64,000 bases of DNA from an uncultured Roseibium sp. (lineage in GTDB: Bacteria; Pseudomonadota; Alphaproteobacteria; Rhizobiales; Stappiaceae): positions 616,692-680,691 of the forward strand of contig NZ_CANMFD010000001.1 of NCBI RefSeq assembly GCF_947496995.1, written 5' to 3'. Position numbers and translations under genes: made by a program. This document shows positions 44,463 through 53,071 of the stretch, piece by piece. How positions within the stretch are numbered: position 1 is the stretch's first letter; each line of letters opens with the position of its first letter. The notes beneath the pieces were generated by a model, which searched no databases, was not told where the DNA came from, and was given only the letters and a program-made list of their open reading frames with translations.

Positions 44463-47400
44463 TTGGTGCACCCTTTGTTAGTAGAATCCCTGTCGCGACT
44501 TATTTATATGCACCCGCGCGGCTTAAGTAATGAGCAGCTGCTCTGGCGCTTGAGAGATTCCGGCATACGTGTCAGCGCTTCCGAAATTCTCTCGACTTTG
44601 ACGACGCTTGCCGAACGCGGCGAAATTGTTCGAATGCCGGACCAGCGCTGGCGTCGCAAGCCATCCACTTTGCAGACTGTCAATCGATCGGCAGGCGAAC
44701 CAGGCAAAACTGATCCGAGCGATCAGACGGCAGTCTCGAAAAGCCTTTTTGCGGTCAACGCAATCTCCCGGCCGATCAACCAGGATGAAGCTGAGTTAGG
44801 CGCAACACCAACTGAAAACCAGCAGTCCGAATTGCCGGAGCCGGAGCTTTTGCTGCGCTACTATGCCGCCACCCAACGCAAGGACCCGCGCGGCCGGATC
44901 ACAACATTTCCGGATCTTCACGCGGAATCCTGGCAGCTCATGCGGATGAGCGGCACCTGGTGGGCGGATAACCTTCAGCTTGAAGTTTTTGCTACGGACC
45001 TTCCGGATACTTTCCGGGAGGCGCTGAGCCGTCGGAATGTGGACAGCGCAGCACTCGGGTATCCGCTTTTGCTATCCGAGACTAAAGAAGGTCAGACGAT
45101 CTACCCTGCCTTTTTGTTCCCGGTGGAATGGCGCGTCCAGGACGATCGCCTGATCATGAACGTTCAGCCCGGAGAACCTTCCATAAACCCTGACTGGTTG
45201 TCGCAGGTCATTCGGCAGACACAATGGACAGAGCACGATCTGCTTGAGCGGTTGTGGATGCTTGGCGAAGCTCAGGATCTCGGGTCTCTCTCCGATCGCC
45301 TGAGACACACTCTGGCAACATTGGGGGCCGAACGAATCCGGGTGGCGGATCTGGAAAATCAACTGCCACTGCAAAGACAAGGATTGCACAACTGCGCCGC
45401 CCTGATACTGCCGGACGATTCCAGCTTTACAGTAGGTGCGGCCAAGAACCTCGAAAAGCTTGCCTCCTGGGATCGGGACACGTTGCTTTCAACGTCCCTG
45501 GGTGGTTTGTTTTCCTCCGCGAACGATGCAGTAGGCAAAGACAACGACCATCCAATCCTGTCTCCGGTGTTGCTTTCCGAGACTCAGAGAGAGGCCGTAA
45601 AATCCGGACTGACAAACCCTCTCACGGTGATACAGGGACCTCCAGGGACAGGGAAAAGCCAGGTCATCATTGCAACGATCGTTTCTGCTCTTCTGCAGGG
45701 CAAAAGCGTTCTGTTCGCCTCGAAAAACCATCAGGCTCTTGACGAGGTAGAAACCCGGCTAAAAGAACTGACGAACGATTCCCCTCTGGTCACGCGTGGA
45801 CGCGACGCAACGGGAGAGATTGATACAGGCTTTCTTGACGCTTTTCGCGAAATCGTCGCCGGCGAATATCGCACTGAGGCGGATGACGCTGCTTATCAGA
45901 AGCTGGAAGCACTCAAAAGTGATGCTCTGAGGCTCGACGATCACCAACAGCTTCAGACCGACTTGCGATCGAAGCATGTCATGCTCTGTGATGTAGCGGA
46001 CAAGCTTGAACGGCTTCAGCAAGCTGGAGAGGGAGATCCGGAAACTTCTGATCCGGCACCTACCAGAAGTCAGTCCTGGATCATCAAGTGTCTGACCTGG
46101 ACCGGGCGCATGCTTTTCCGCAAACGCGATCGTTCAGGAGATATCCCTGCTCAGGACTACGATATTGGTCATCTGCTTGAAGTGCAGGCGAACCTTCTAA
46201 GGACGATTGCCGGCCTTCAGAAATCGGTGGCGTCCATGCCGACAGAAGAATTCCAGCGTCTCGAAAAGACGGTCATGGGAGGCATTGAACCTCTATTGAA
46301 CCGCCTGGTGTGTGAACTCACGCAACCGACTGGGGACCAGCGGCGCGCGCTCAGTGAAAAGCAGAGAGAACTGGAATTTAACGGACTACGCTTGGCAGAT
46401 GCTCTGCCCCTGGACGTAGCTGAACAGATTGTCGGCCTCCGGCCCGTCTGGGCAATTAGTACGCTTTCCGTTCCAAAGCGTGTTCCACTTGTTCCAAATC
46501 TGTTTGATTACGTGATTTTCGACGAGACCAGCCAGTGCGACATCGCCTCCGCCTTGCCGCTGATGGCTCGCGCGAAGCAGGCAGTGATTGTCGGTGATCC
46601 GCAACAGCTGAATTTCATCCCGGCGCTGGGCAGGCAAACCGAACATGCTCTGATGGACAGTCTCGAGCTCCCGAAAACGGGGCGTGCCACCTACGCGCAA
46701 AGCATTAACTCATTGTTCGACTTCGCCTCACACAAACCCGCAGCAGTCAATCATTTCCTGAAGGACCAGTTCCGGTCAGCGCCTCATATCGTCGACTATA
46801 TCAGTGAGGATTTTTATCGCGGGCGAATGGTGTCTCAGCGCTCAGAAGACGAGTTCAAAGCTCCCACCGGTTACAAACCTGGATTGGCTTGGGACGATGT
46901 CCAGGGTTTCGTCCGGCGTGAAGAAAGCGGCTGTACGAACAACGATGAGGCCGAGCGGGTTGCCGAACTCGTTCAGCAATTTGCTTCGGATCCAAATTTT
47001 TCCGGAACTGTCGGTGTTGTGTCGCCCTTCAATGCTCAGGTTGCAAAAATCTCCGGCAAGATCGCTCAATGCGTTCCTCAAAAGGATCGCGATGCGCTCA
47101 AGCTACGGGTTTCGACTGTCGACAAGTTCCAGGGGGGGGAGGCGGATGTGATCCTGTTTTCGCTTGTCTTGGCGAGCGGCATCGATGCCGGCGCTCTCAC
47201 GTTTTTGCGGAGGGAACGACGGCGGTTGAATGTGGCGATCAGTCGTGCGCGAGCGCTTTGCGTTGTTGTGGGCGATCTCACAACCGCACAACACTCCAAC
47301 ATTGCTCACATACGCTATCTGGCAAGACGGTCATCGAACAGGACGCTCACACCGAGGGCTCCCTTCGACAGCCTCTGGGAGCGTAGGATGAGTGCCGCTC

Positions 47401-47690
47401 TCAAGAAGGCAGGTTTTGAACCGATTCCCCAATACCCGGTCGGGTCCAGGTATCTGGACTTCGCACTGGAACCTGAGACCCTGAAAATTGACATCGAGGT
47501 CGATGGTCAGAGATGGCACACAGATGCCGATGGCAATCGAAAGATCGGCGATCGGCTTCGCGATCGTGAACTGACGGCACGTGGATGGACGGTTCTCAGG
47601 TTCTGGGTTCACGAACTCCAGCGCGACATGCCTGGATGCATTGAAAAAATCAAACAAACACACGACGCGCTGCGGGAGGCACAATCATGA
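44463..47690 (+). CDS. SF1 (Upf1-like) helicase with N-terminal winged helix and C-terminal Vsr/DUF559-like nuclease
   Basis: First gene of the five-gene operon. Residues 1-65 resemble a winged helix (IYMHPRGLSNEQLLWRLRDS, TLTTLAERGEIVRMPDQRWR). Helicase motifs: I GPPGTGKSQVIIATIVSAL (about 391), II FDYVIFDETSQCDIASALPL (DETS, 686), III VIVGDPQQLNFI (710), V VSTVDKFQGGEADVILFSLV (885) and VI RRRLNVAISRARALCVV (918). The last 85 residues (YLDFALEPETLKIDIEVDGQ, RWHTDADGNRKIGDRLRDRE, GWTVLRFWVHELQRDMPG) form an MTES_1575/DUF559-type nuclease with E-x-D and RD..L..GW..LRFW landmarks. The start is uncertain (TTG 44463, GTG 44466 or ATG 44508). It matches the helicase/nuclease partner found with McrBC/CoCoNuT-type systems. 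Confidence 0.85.
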   Translation: MVHPLLVESLSRLIYMHPRGLSNEQLLWRLRDSGIRVSASEILSTLTTLAERGEIVRMPDQRWRRKPSTLQTVNRSAGEPGKTDPSDQTAVSKSLFAVNAISRPINQDEAELGATPTENQQSELPEPELLLRYYAATQRKDPRGRITTFPDLHAESWQLMRMSGTWWADNLQLEVFATDLPDTFREALSRRNVDSAALGYPLLLSETKEGQTIYPAFLFPVEWRVQDDRLIMNVQPGEPSINPDWLSQVIRQTQWTEHDLLERLWMLGEAQDLGSLSDRLRHTLATLGAERIRVADLENQLPLQRQGLHNCAALILPDDSSFTVGAAKNLEKLASWDRDTLLSTSLGGLFSSANDAVGKDNDHPILSPVLLSETQREAVKSGLTNPLTVIQGPPGTGKSQVIIATIVSALLQGKSVLFASKNHQALDEVETRLKELTNDSPLVTRGRDATGEIDTGFLDAFREIVAGEYRTEADDAAYQKLEALKSDALRLDDHQQLQTDLRSKHVMLCDVADKLERLQQAGEGDPETSDPAPTRSQSWIIKCLTWTGRMLFRKRDRSGDIPAQDYDIGHLLEVQANLLRTIAGLQKSVASMPTEEFQRLEKTVMGGIEPLLNRLVCELTQPTGDQRRALSEKQRELEFNGLRLADALPLDVAEQIVGLRPVWAISTLSVPKRVPLVPNLFDYVIFDETSQCDIASALPLMARAKQAVIVGDPQQLNFIPALGRQTEHALMDSLELPKTGRATYAQSINSLFDFASHKPAAVNHFLKDQFRSAPHIVDYISEDFYRGRMVSQRSEDEFKAPTGYKPGLAWDDVQGFVRREESGCTNNDEAERVAELVQQFASDPNFSGTVGVVSPFNAQVAKISGKIAQCVPQKDRDALKLRVSTVDKFQGGEADVILFSLVLASGIDAGALTFLRRERRRLNVAISRARALCVVVGDLTTAQHSNIAHIRYLARRSSNRTLTPRAPFDSLWERRMSAALKKAGFEPIPQYPVGSRYLDFALEPETLKIDIEVDGQRWHTDADGNRKIGDRLRDRELTARGWTVLRFWVHELQRDMPGCIEKIKQTHDALREAQS

Positions 47691-49300
47691 ACGCGAACCG
47701 GATTCAGCTCACGGTGATCGTCGTCCTGGCGGCTGCGGTAATCGGCCTCAATGTCATCCTGTTTCTGCAGTTTCGCGCTCAGGTCGACGTGCTTGATGCC
47801 CGTGAACGCGATATTTCGCATCGGGAGGCGCAGACCTCCAGTCTCGCAGCGCGGTTTACCGAGCTCGAACCTCAGGTTCGCGACCTGGAAGAGCGGCTCC
47901 GTGAAAGGCAGGAAGTGGAACAGGCTTTGCAAAAAGCCCGCGAGGCGGAAACCGAAGCTCTACGGACACGGGATGAGGCCATTCGCTTGTGGGAAAATGC
48001 GAAGGCTGAGGAACAATCGGCACAAGACTTCAAGACAAAGCTGGATGACGAAATCAATGACTTGGAAAGGCGAAAGCGCCAAGCATCTGACGAGTTGACC
48101 CGATTGCAAAACAGCGAAAACAACCTCAAGGGCGTGGAAGAAGAGCTACGCTTGGCGAGATCCCAACTTCAGGAAGTGCAAGCTAACTTGAGCCGCGCAG
48201 AGGCGGATAAAAAGAGAGCAATTGAACAGAAAAATGAAGCTGAAGTTACTTCGAAGAAGCTCACCTTAGACGCCGCGAACGGTCAAGAAAGACTGGAGGA
48301 AGCAAACGAAGATCTGGAGCGCGTAACCAAGTTGCGAGACGCCGCCAGAAACGAGCTTTTGGATACACAAAAACAAAAAAACGACCTCGAAAGTGAGATA
48401 GACAGCCTGCGATCAACACAAGCCGAGCTGGCTCCGGTTGTTTCGGAGCTTCAGAACACAAGGGATACACTCAGTGCCGACGTCAATCGCCTGACAGAGC
48501 AGAAAACCGATGCCGAAGCGCGCGCGCAAACGGCGCAGCAGGATGCGCAGCTAGCACAAGATCGAGAGGTGGCTGCAATTGAACGTGCTCAGTCAGAAGA
48601 AGAACGTGCCCGTGTTGCTGAAGAGCGTGCAAAGGCTGCCGAGGCAGATGAAAAGACGGCTTTGGATCGGAAAGCTGCCGTCGACAGCCAGCGCTCCGAA
48701 CTCGCTCAAGATGTTCAGAAAATGCAGCAACGTCTAGACGTCCTGCAAAGTTCAATTGATGAAAAAGGACCGCAGTTAAGCTCAGTGGAAATGGACTTGA
48801 AGGCTAGGCAGGAAGAGCTTCGACAAGCACAGAGCGAATTGAATTCGAAAAATATGGATTTGGCGGGCAAGGAAGTGAGGCTGTCAGAATTGGATAGCCA
48901 AATCCGCATTCGGTCGAACGAACTGGAAAACATAGAAGCAGAATACAAAAATGCCGCGGACGAATATGCGAAAGCGCGAGCCGATCTCATTCCGGAGCAA
49001 GCCAAACTGGCAAATGCAAGGGCAGAACATACACGCCTGACTTTAAACTTGAATTCGCTGCGTGAAGTGCAGGCGCAGCTCGCTGAGCTTCCTGAAGAGC
49101 TTGAAAACCTACAGGGACAGCTAGCTTCGGAACGCGCTACTCTGCTGAACATTCGCAGCCAGATCGAACAGGCTCTTCTCGAGCGTGATCAGCTGATCAC
49201 CCGGACAAAAGAAGTGCCGGATGCCGAGCAGGCTCCGTCGGCACCGCCTACCAACTCACTCAATGAAAATACTGAGACAGAACAGGAAGCGCAGCAATGA
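47687..49300 (+). CDS. Membrane-anchored long coiled-coil protein
   Basis: 537 aa. A single N-terminal transmembrane helix (about 9-31: TVIVVLAAAVIGLNVILFLQ) is followed by a Glu/Lys/Gln-rich coiled coil of about 470 residues (LEERLRERQEVEQALQKARE, EAEVTSKKLTLDAANGQERL, KAAEADEKTALDRKAAVDSQ) and a short disordered tail. No enzymatic domain is seen. The ATGA overlaps at both ends bind it into the operon. With the next gene, which has the same layout plus an AAA+ domain, it could build a membrane-bound coiled-coil scaffold. Long coiled coils in tandem with McrBC-type proteins are the defining feature of CoCoNuT systems. Confidence 0.8.
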   Translation: MNANRIQLTVIVVLAAAVIGLNVILFLQFRAQVDVLDARERDISHREAQTSSLAARFTELEPQVRDLEERLRERQEVEQALQKAREAETEALRTRDEAIRLWENAKAEEQSAQDFKTKLDDEINDLERRKRQASDELTRLQNSENNLKGVEEELRLARSQLQEVQANLSRAEADKKRAIEQKNEAEVTSKKLTLDAANGQERLEEANEDLERVTKLRDAARNELLDTQKQKNDLESEIDSLRSTQAELAPVVSELQNTRDTLSADVNRLTEQKTDAEARAQTAQQDAQLAQDREVAAIERAQSEEERARVAEERAKAAEADEKTALDRKAAVDSQRSELAQDVQKMQQRLDVLQSSIDEKGPQLSSVEMDLKARQEELRQAQSELNSKNMDLAGKEVRLSELDSQIRIRSNELENIEAEYKNAADEYAKARADLIPEQAKLANARAEHTRLTLNLNSLREVQAQLAELPEELENLQGQLASERATLLNIRSQIEQALLERDQLITRTKEVPDAEQAPSAPPTNSLNENTETEQEAQQ

Positions 49301-51501
49301 CGCCGGCAGAACTTATTCTTATCGGTCTGCTTACACTTGTTCTTTTGGTGGCCATTCTCACCTGGTACGCAGCATGGAACGGGTACCGGGCGAACCGGGA
49401 GAGAGATTCCTACGAAGATAGGAAAAGCCGTCTTCCGGCAGCCACGGAATTCGAGAACATTTCCGAACGTCTCAAGCTTGCCAAGGCGGAGCTATCGGAA
49501 CGGCAAGAAGAACTCTCGGTTGTCGAACAGAAAATCCAGGACCGGGATAGACTGATTGCCGAAGTGTCTTCGCTGCAGGAGCGGCTGGATGCCCTCCACG
49601 TGGAACATGCAGGGTTGTCTTCCGCTCGCGCAGATATTGAAGAGGCAAAAAAGGAAGCTGCTTCAGCTGCGTCCGAACTTGCCGAACTCAGTCAAAAACT
49701 GGATGCAGCCCGGACGGAGCACAACGAACTGGAACGAAGTCTTGAGGTACTTCGAAAGGAACGCGAGAAGAAACCAGAGAACCTCGAACGCCGGATCGAA
49801 GAGTTGGAGCTACGGCTTGAGACTCTCAAGGATGAACGGACAAAGCTGGAAAACGAGCTCGATCCCCTGAGAGAGGAACGCGACACACTCATGCGTCTTG
49901 TACACGAAGCGCGCAGGGCTGAAACTGAAAAACTTGCCTTGGAGCGGGACATTCAGTCGCTTGAAGAAGGCGTTGCTACTCTCAAGGAACAGGTTGCCGA
50001 TCATGAACGCGCGTCAGCTGAAGTGGCCAGGCTCTCCGGTCAGGAGGCAACTCTTCAGGAGTCAATCAGCCGCTTGATGAGTCGTGAAGACAAATTGGCG
50101 GCCAAAGTTGATGAGTTGGAACAGGAAATCGCGGAGGAAGAGCCTAGGCTCGAGGAATTGGCGCAACTTGATGAGGACTTGTCGAACAAGCGAAGACGGG
50201 CTGCAGAACTTGCTGACGAAATCTCCAGCTTGATAGCCAGACGCACCCAAATTGAGAGTGATATGCCCAGCGGAACGTCCGCTGATGCAGGCCAACTGCT
50301 GGCAGACTTGAAGGCCGTGCCCCGGTGCCTTGAATTGCCGGAAAGTTTGCGGGCAAGCAGCATTAGGGAAACCGATGCACTTTACGAGGTTCAAAAATAC
50401 CTCGAGCGACTAGGCCTGCGATATCATTGGCGAACGGTCTATGCTTTTCACACTTCCCTGAAAATCAACGATGTTGCGCAGCTAACAGTCCTTTCCGGTG
50501 TTTCGGGTACCGGGAAAAGCATGTTGCCTCGACGATATGCAGAGGCGATGGGCATGCACTTCCTTCCTCTTTCTGTTGAGCCGAGATGGGACAGTCCTCA
50601 GGATCTTCTCGGTTTTTACAACTACATAGAGAAAAAATACCGCGCTTCGGAACTCTCAAGAGCCTTGGTTCATATGGACCCGCATAATACTTCAGGACTG
50701 TCAAACCAGGACTTCAGTGACCATATGTTGCTGGTTTTGCTGGATGAGATGAATCTGGCGCGCGTTGAATATTATTTTTCCGAATTCCTCAGCCGCCTGG
50801 AAGCACGTCCCACTTTCAACAACGAAGGGGTACTGAACAGTCGGAAGGATTCCTTAATTCCGATTGATGTGCGGGGAGTTGAGCATGGCTCAGTTAACCT
50901 GTACCCGTCGCACAATATTTTGTTTGCCGGCACAATGAACGACGATGAGAGCACACAGTCCCTTTCGGACAAGGTGCTTGATCGAGGTAATATTCTTCAG
51001 TTCGCGGCCCCGACGGAGTTTTCAAGCTTTGATGTGCAGCGATCGGCAGAGCCTGCATCTGAGGGCATTCGCTTCGGAGAGTGGCGGAGCTGGACAAAGG
51101 AGACCTCCAGCCTGGAAGCCGCCCCGGCACAAATGGCGAGAACGACAATCAGCGAACTCGCCCAGATTATGGAGCATTTCGGTCGCCCATTTGGTCACCG
51201 GCTCAATGACTCAATTCTGTCATACGTGGCCAACTATCCCAAGGATGGCCCCGCTGGATCGGGCTCGAAGGTACCTCTTTCCGACCAGATTGAATTCAGG
51301 ATCATGCCGAAACTTCGGGGGGTGGAGATCGACAATCATCAGGAAGGTTTCGAAAGGTTGGAGTCACTACTCCGCAATGAGCTTGCCGATGAAAATATGG
51401 CGGACAAACTGAAACAACTCAGGGAACAGCAATCCAACAGCACTGGGCTCTTTAATTGGCGGGGGCTTTCACATTCAGGAGCCGGCAATGCCGGCAATTG
51501 A
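49297..51501 (+). CDS. Membrane-anchored coiled-coil McrB-like AAA+ NTPase
   Basis: 734 aa. The TM helix (about 5-26: LILIGLLTLVLLVAILTWYA) is followed by a coiled coil to about residue 330 and a C-terminal AAA+ domain of the McrB type: Walker A LTVLSGVSGTGKSMLPRRYA (about 401), Walker B LVLLDEMNLARVEYYFSEFL (482, the McrB-like DEMNxA) and the signature GTMNDDESTQSLSDKVLDRG (545), which replaces the MNTAD(R/K)S of E. coli McrB. McrB is a GTPase that assembles as a hexamer and activates McrC. The N-terminal DNA-reading domain of McrB is absent and the coiled coil stands in its place. Overlaps the next gene by 14 bp. Confidence 0.88.
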   Translation: MTPAELILIGLLTLVLLVAILTWYAAWNGYRANRERDSYEDRKSRLPAATEFENISERLKLAKAELSERQEELSVVEQKIQDRDRLIAEVSSLQERLDALHVEHAGLSSARADIEEAKKEAASAASELAELSQKLDAARTEHNELERSLEVLRKEREKKPENLERRIEELELRLETLKDERTKLENELDPLREERDTLMRLVHEARRAETEKLALERDIQSLEEGVATLKEQVADHERASAEVARLSGQEATLQESISRLMSREDKLAAKVDELEQEIAEEEPRLEELAQLDEDLSNKRRRAAELADEISSLIARRTQIESDMPSGTSADAGQLLADLKAVPRCLELPESLRASSIRETDALYEVQKYLERLGLRYHWRTVYAFHTSLKINDVAQLTVLSGVSGTGKSMLPRRYAEAMGMHFLPLSVEPRWDSPQDLLGFYNYIEKKYRASELSRALVHMDPHNTSGLSNQDFSDHMLLVLLDEMNLARVEYYFSEFLSRLEARPTFNNEGVLNSRKDSLIPIDVRGVEHGSVNLYPSHNILFAGTMNDDESTQSLSDKVLDRGNILQFAAPTEFSSFDVQRSAEPASEGIRFGEWRSWTKETSSLEAAPAQMARTTISELAQIMEHFGRPFGHRLNDSILSYVANYPKDGPAGSGSKVPLSDQIEFRIMPKLRGVEIDNHQEGFERLESLLRNELADENMADKLKQLREQQSNSTGLFNWRGLSHSGAGNAGN

Positions 51502-53071
51502 GCTTTGGACCCGGCCTTGGGCGCTTGTTGAAACCAGCCGCAAGCACCGGTTTGCAATGGTTCCCGGTGCGTTCGAGTTGCCCGCCGAGAACCTTACAGC
51601 CACCTGGATATACACAACCACGTCAAATCCCTTGAGGGTGGATAGGTCACAGGCAACACTTGAACCGGTGCCGGGATATGTGGGGGAGGCGACCGGCCCC
51701 CGGACACTTGGTCTTGTTCCAGTTCCGCTACGTAGGCAGGCAGGTGTCCAGATCGAAGGACCCGACGGAATAATTTCGGTGTCGCTACCGCATTTTCCGG
51801 AACGCCCGTCAGAAGTGGAGGTCATCAGGACAGCTGATCAGGAGATTGCACATCATCTTTTTCTTCGGCTGAAGTCAGTCTGGGCGCGCCTAAAGGACGC
51901 TGAGGCGGCAAGTGCGGATCCATCGACTTTGTGGGTCGAACTCAGGCGGCGTTGGACAGAAGAGACCGTGCAGGACGACGCATTTATGGACGTCATTGTG
52001 CGCCATGCGCGCAACCTGGGAACGACAATTGATACGATCGAAAAGTCCCCGCGTCGGATTCTTCGCCGTTACCATCAGATGACCCCTTTGTCTCGTGTGC
52101 AGGAGGTTGATCGGCGTTCCATGACGTGGCTTATCAGGCAGCCCGGAGAGAGCCTCGCTGAGCGCGCTGGTGACAGGCAGCAAATCCTAGCCGTCGCCCG
52201 GCGGGAGAACTTTGATACGCTCGAGAACAGGGTCGTGCGCGCTTACGCGGCAATCGCCCGATCAAATGCGAAAGACTACAAGGAACGAAATTCGCAAGCT
52301 CAGCTCCACAGGCGCTTTCAGGACGTCTCCGCATTTGAGAAGCGTTGCAAGCGACTGGATCGGGATTTCGCGGAATTGGGTGTCCGAACCACTGATCCAG
52401 GCATCACCCCAAACTTTGTCATGCAACACAATCCCGCATACAGGAAGATCTGGGAGGCTTGGCAGGAACTCATCCAGCAGAGACGGGAGTTGGATGAGCT
52501 CTGGCGCTGGCAGTCCCGTTCCTGGGAGGACTATTGCGCACTGGTTCTGATGGTCGCACTGCAATCTCTACCCGGGTCAAAGCTTATAGCAGCCTCCCCG
52601 CTTTATTTCCGTGATGAGCAACATCGCGGATCATGGCTCGATCAGGATAATCCTTTTGGTGTCTTTTACTTGCCCGATCATCAGACCGTGTTTGAAGTCC
52701 GCTTCCGAATGAAACGGCCACACAAATTTTTGGCAGACTTTGGCGCACCAATCTGGGTTCGTTACGGAAAGCTGCAGGATGATAGATCCTTCCTGAAATA
52801 CATTGCCGTATGGCCAATCTGGCATGCCTTAGGAGGCCTGTGCCCGGGCGAAGCAGATGAAATCTCGGGGCTAATCACTTTGGGGCGCAGAGCGCACCTG
52901 AGTGGTGGTGTTGTTATGCGCCCAACGGCGGGAAATGCCGATTCTGAATCAGAAGACGCTCCCGCAACCACGGCCTTAACCGTCGGAACTTCGGGCGCAC
53001 CGTTACGAAAGGCGATTGGCAATCTGGTTCAGTTTTTCGACGAATTCCTGCAATCCGGGCCAATCACATGA
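51488..53071 (+). CDS. DUF2357/McrC-like protein with altered nuclease motif
   Basis: 527 aa. Residues about 20-270 match DUF2357, the N-terminal part of McrC relatives: PSPRRILRRYHQMTPLSRVQ-like (SPRRILRRYHQMTPLSRVQE), VDRRSMTWLIRQPGESLAER and RRENFDTLENRVVRAYAAIA. The C-terminal region holds the position expected for the PD-(D/E)xK core as FYLPDHQTVFEVRFRMKRPH (about 393-412), with PD, E and then R where the catalytic Lys is expected. So the nuclease may be weak, use a shifted lysine, or be inactive. It starts 14 bp inside the McrB-like gene. McrC activates McrB and cuts DNA in classical systems. Confidence 0.82.
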   Translation: MPAIELWTRPWALVETSRKHRFAMVPGAFELPAENLTATWIYTTTSNPLRVDRSQATLEPVPGYVGEATGPRTLGLVPVPLRRQAGVQIEGPDGIISVSLPHFPERPSEVEVIRTADQEIAHHLFLRLKSVWARLKDAEAASADPSTLWVELRRRWTEETVQDDAFMDVIVRHARNLGTTIDTIEKSPRRILRRYHQMTPLSRVQEVDRRSMTWLIRQPGESLAERAGDRQQILAVARRENFDTLENRVVRAYAAIARSNAKDYKERNSQAQLHRRFQDVSAFEKRCKRLDRDFAELGVRTTDPGITPNFVMQHNPAYRKIWEAWQELIQQRRELDELWRWQSRSWEDYCALVLMVALQSLPGSKLIAASPLYFRDEQHRGSWLDQDNPFGVFYLPDHQTVFEVRFRMKRPHKFLADFGAPIWVRYGKLQDDRSFLKYIAVWPIWHALGGLCPGEADEISGLITLGRRAHLSGGVVMRPTAGNADSESEDAPATTALTVGTSGAPLRKAIGNLVQFFDEFLQSGPIT

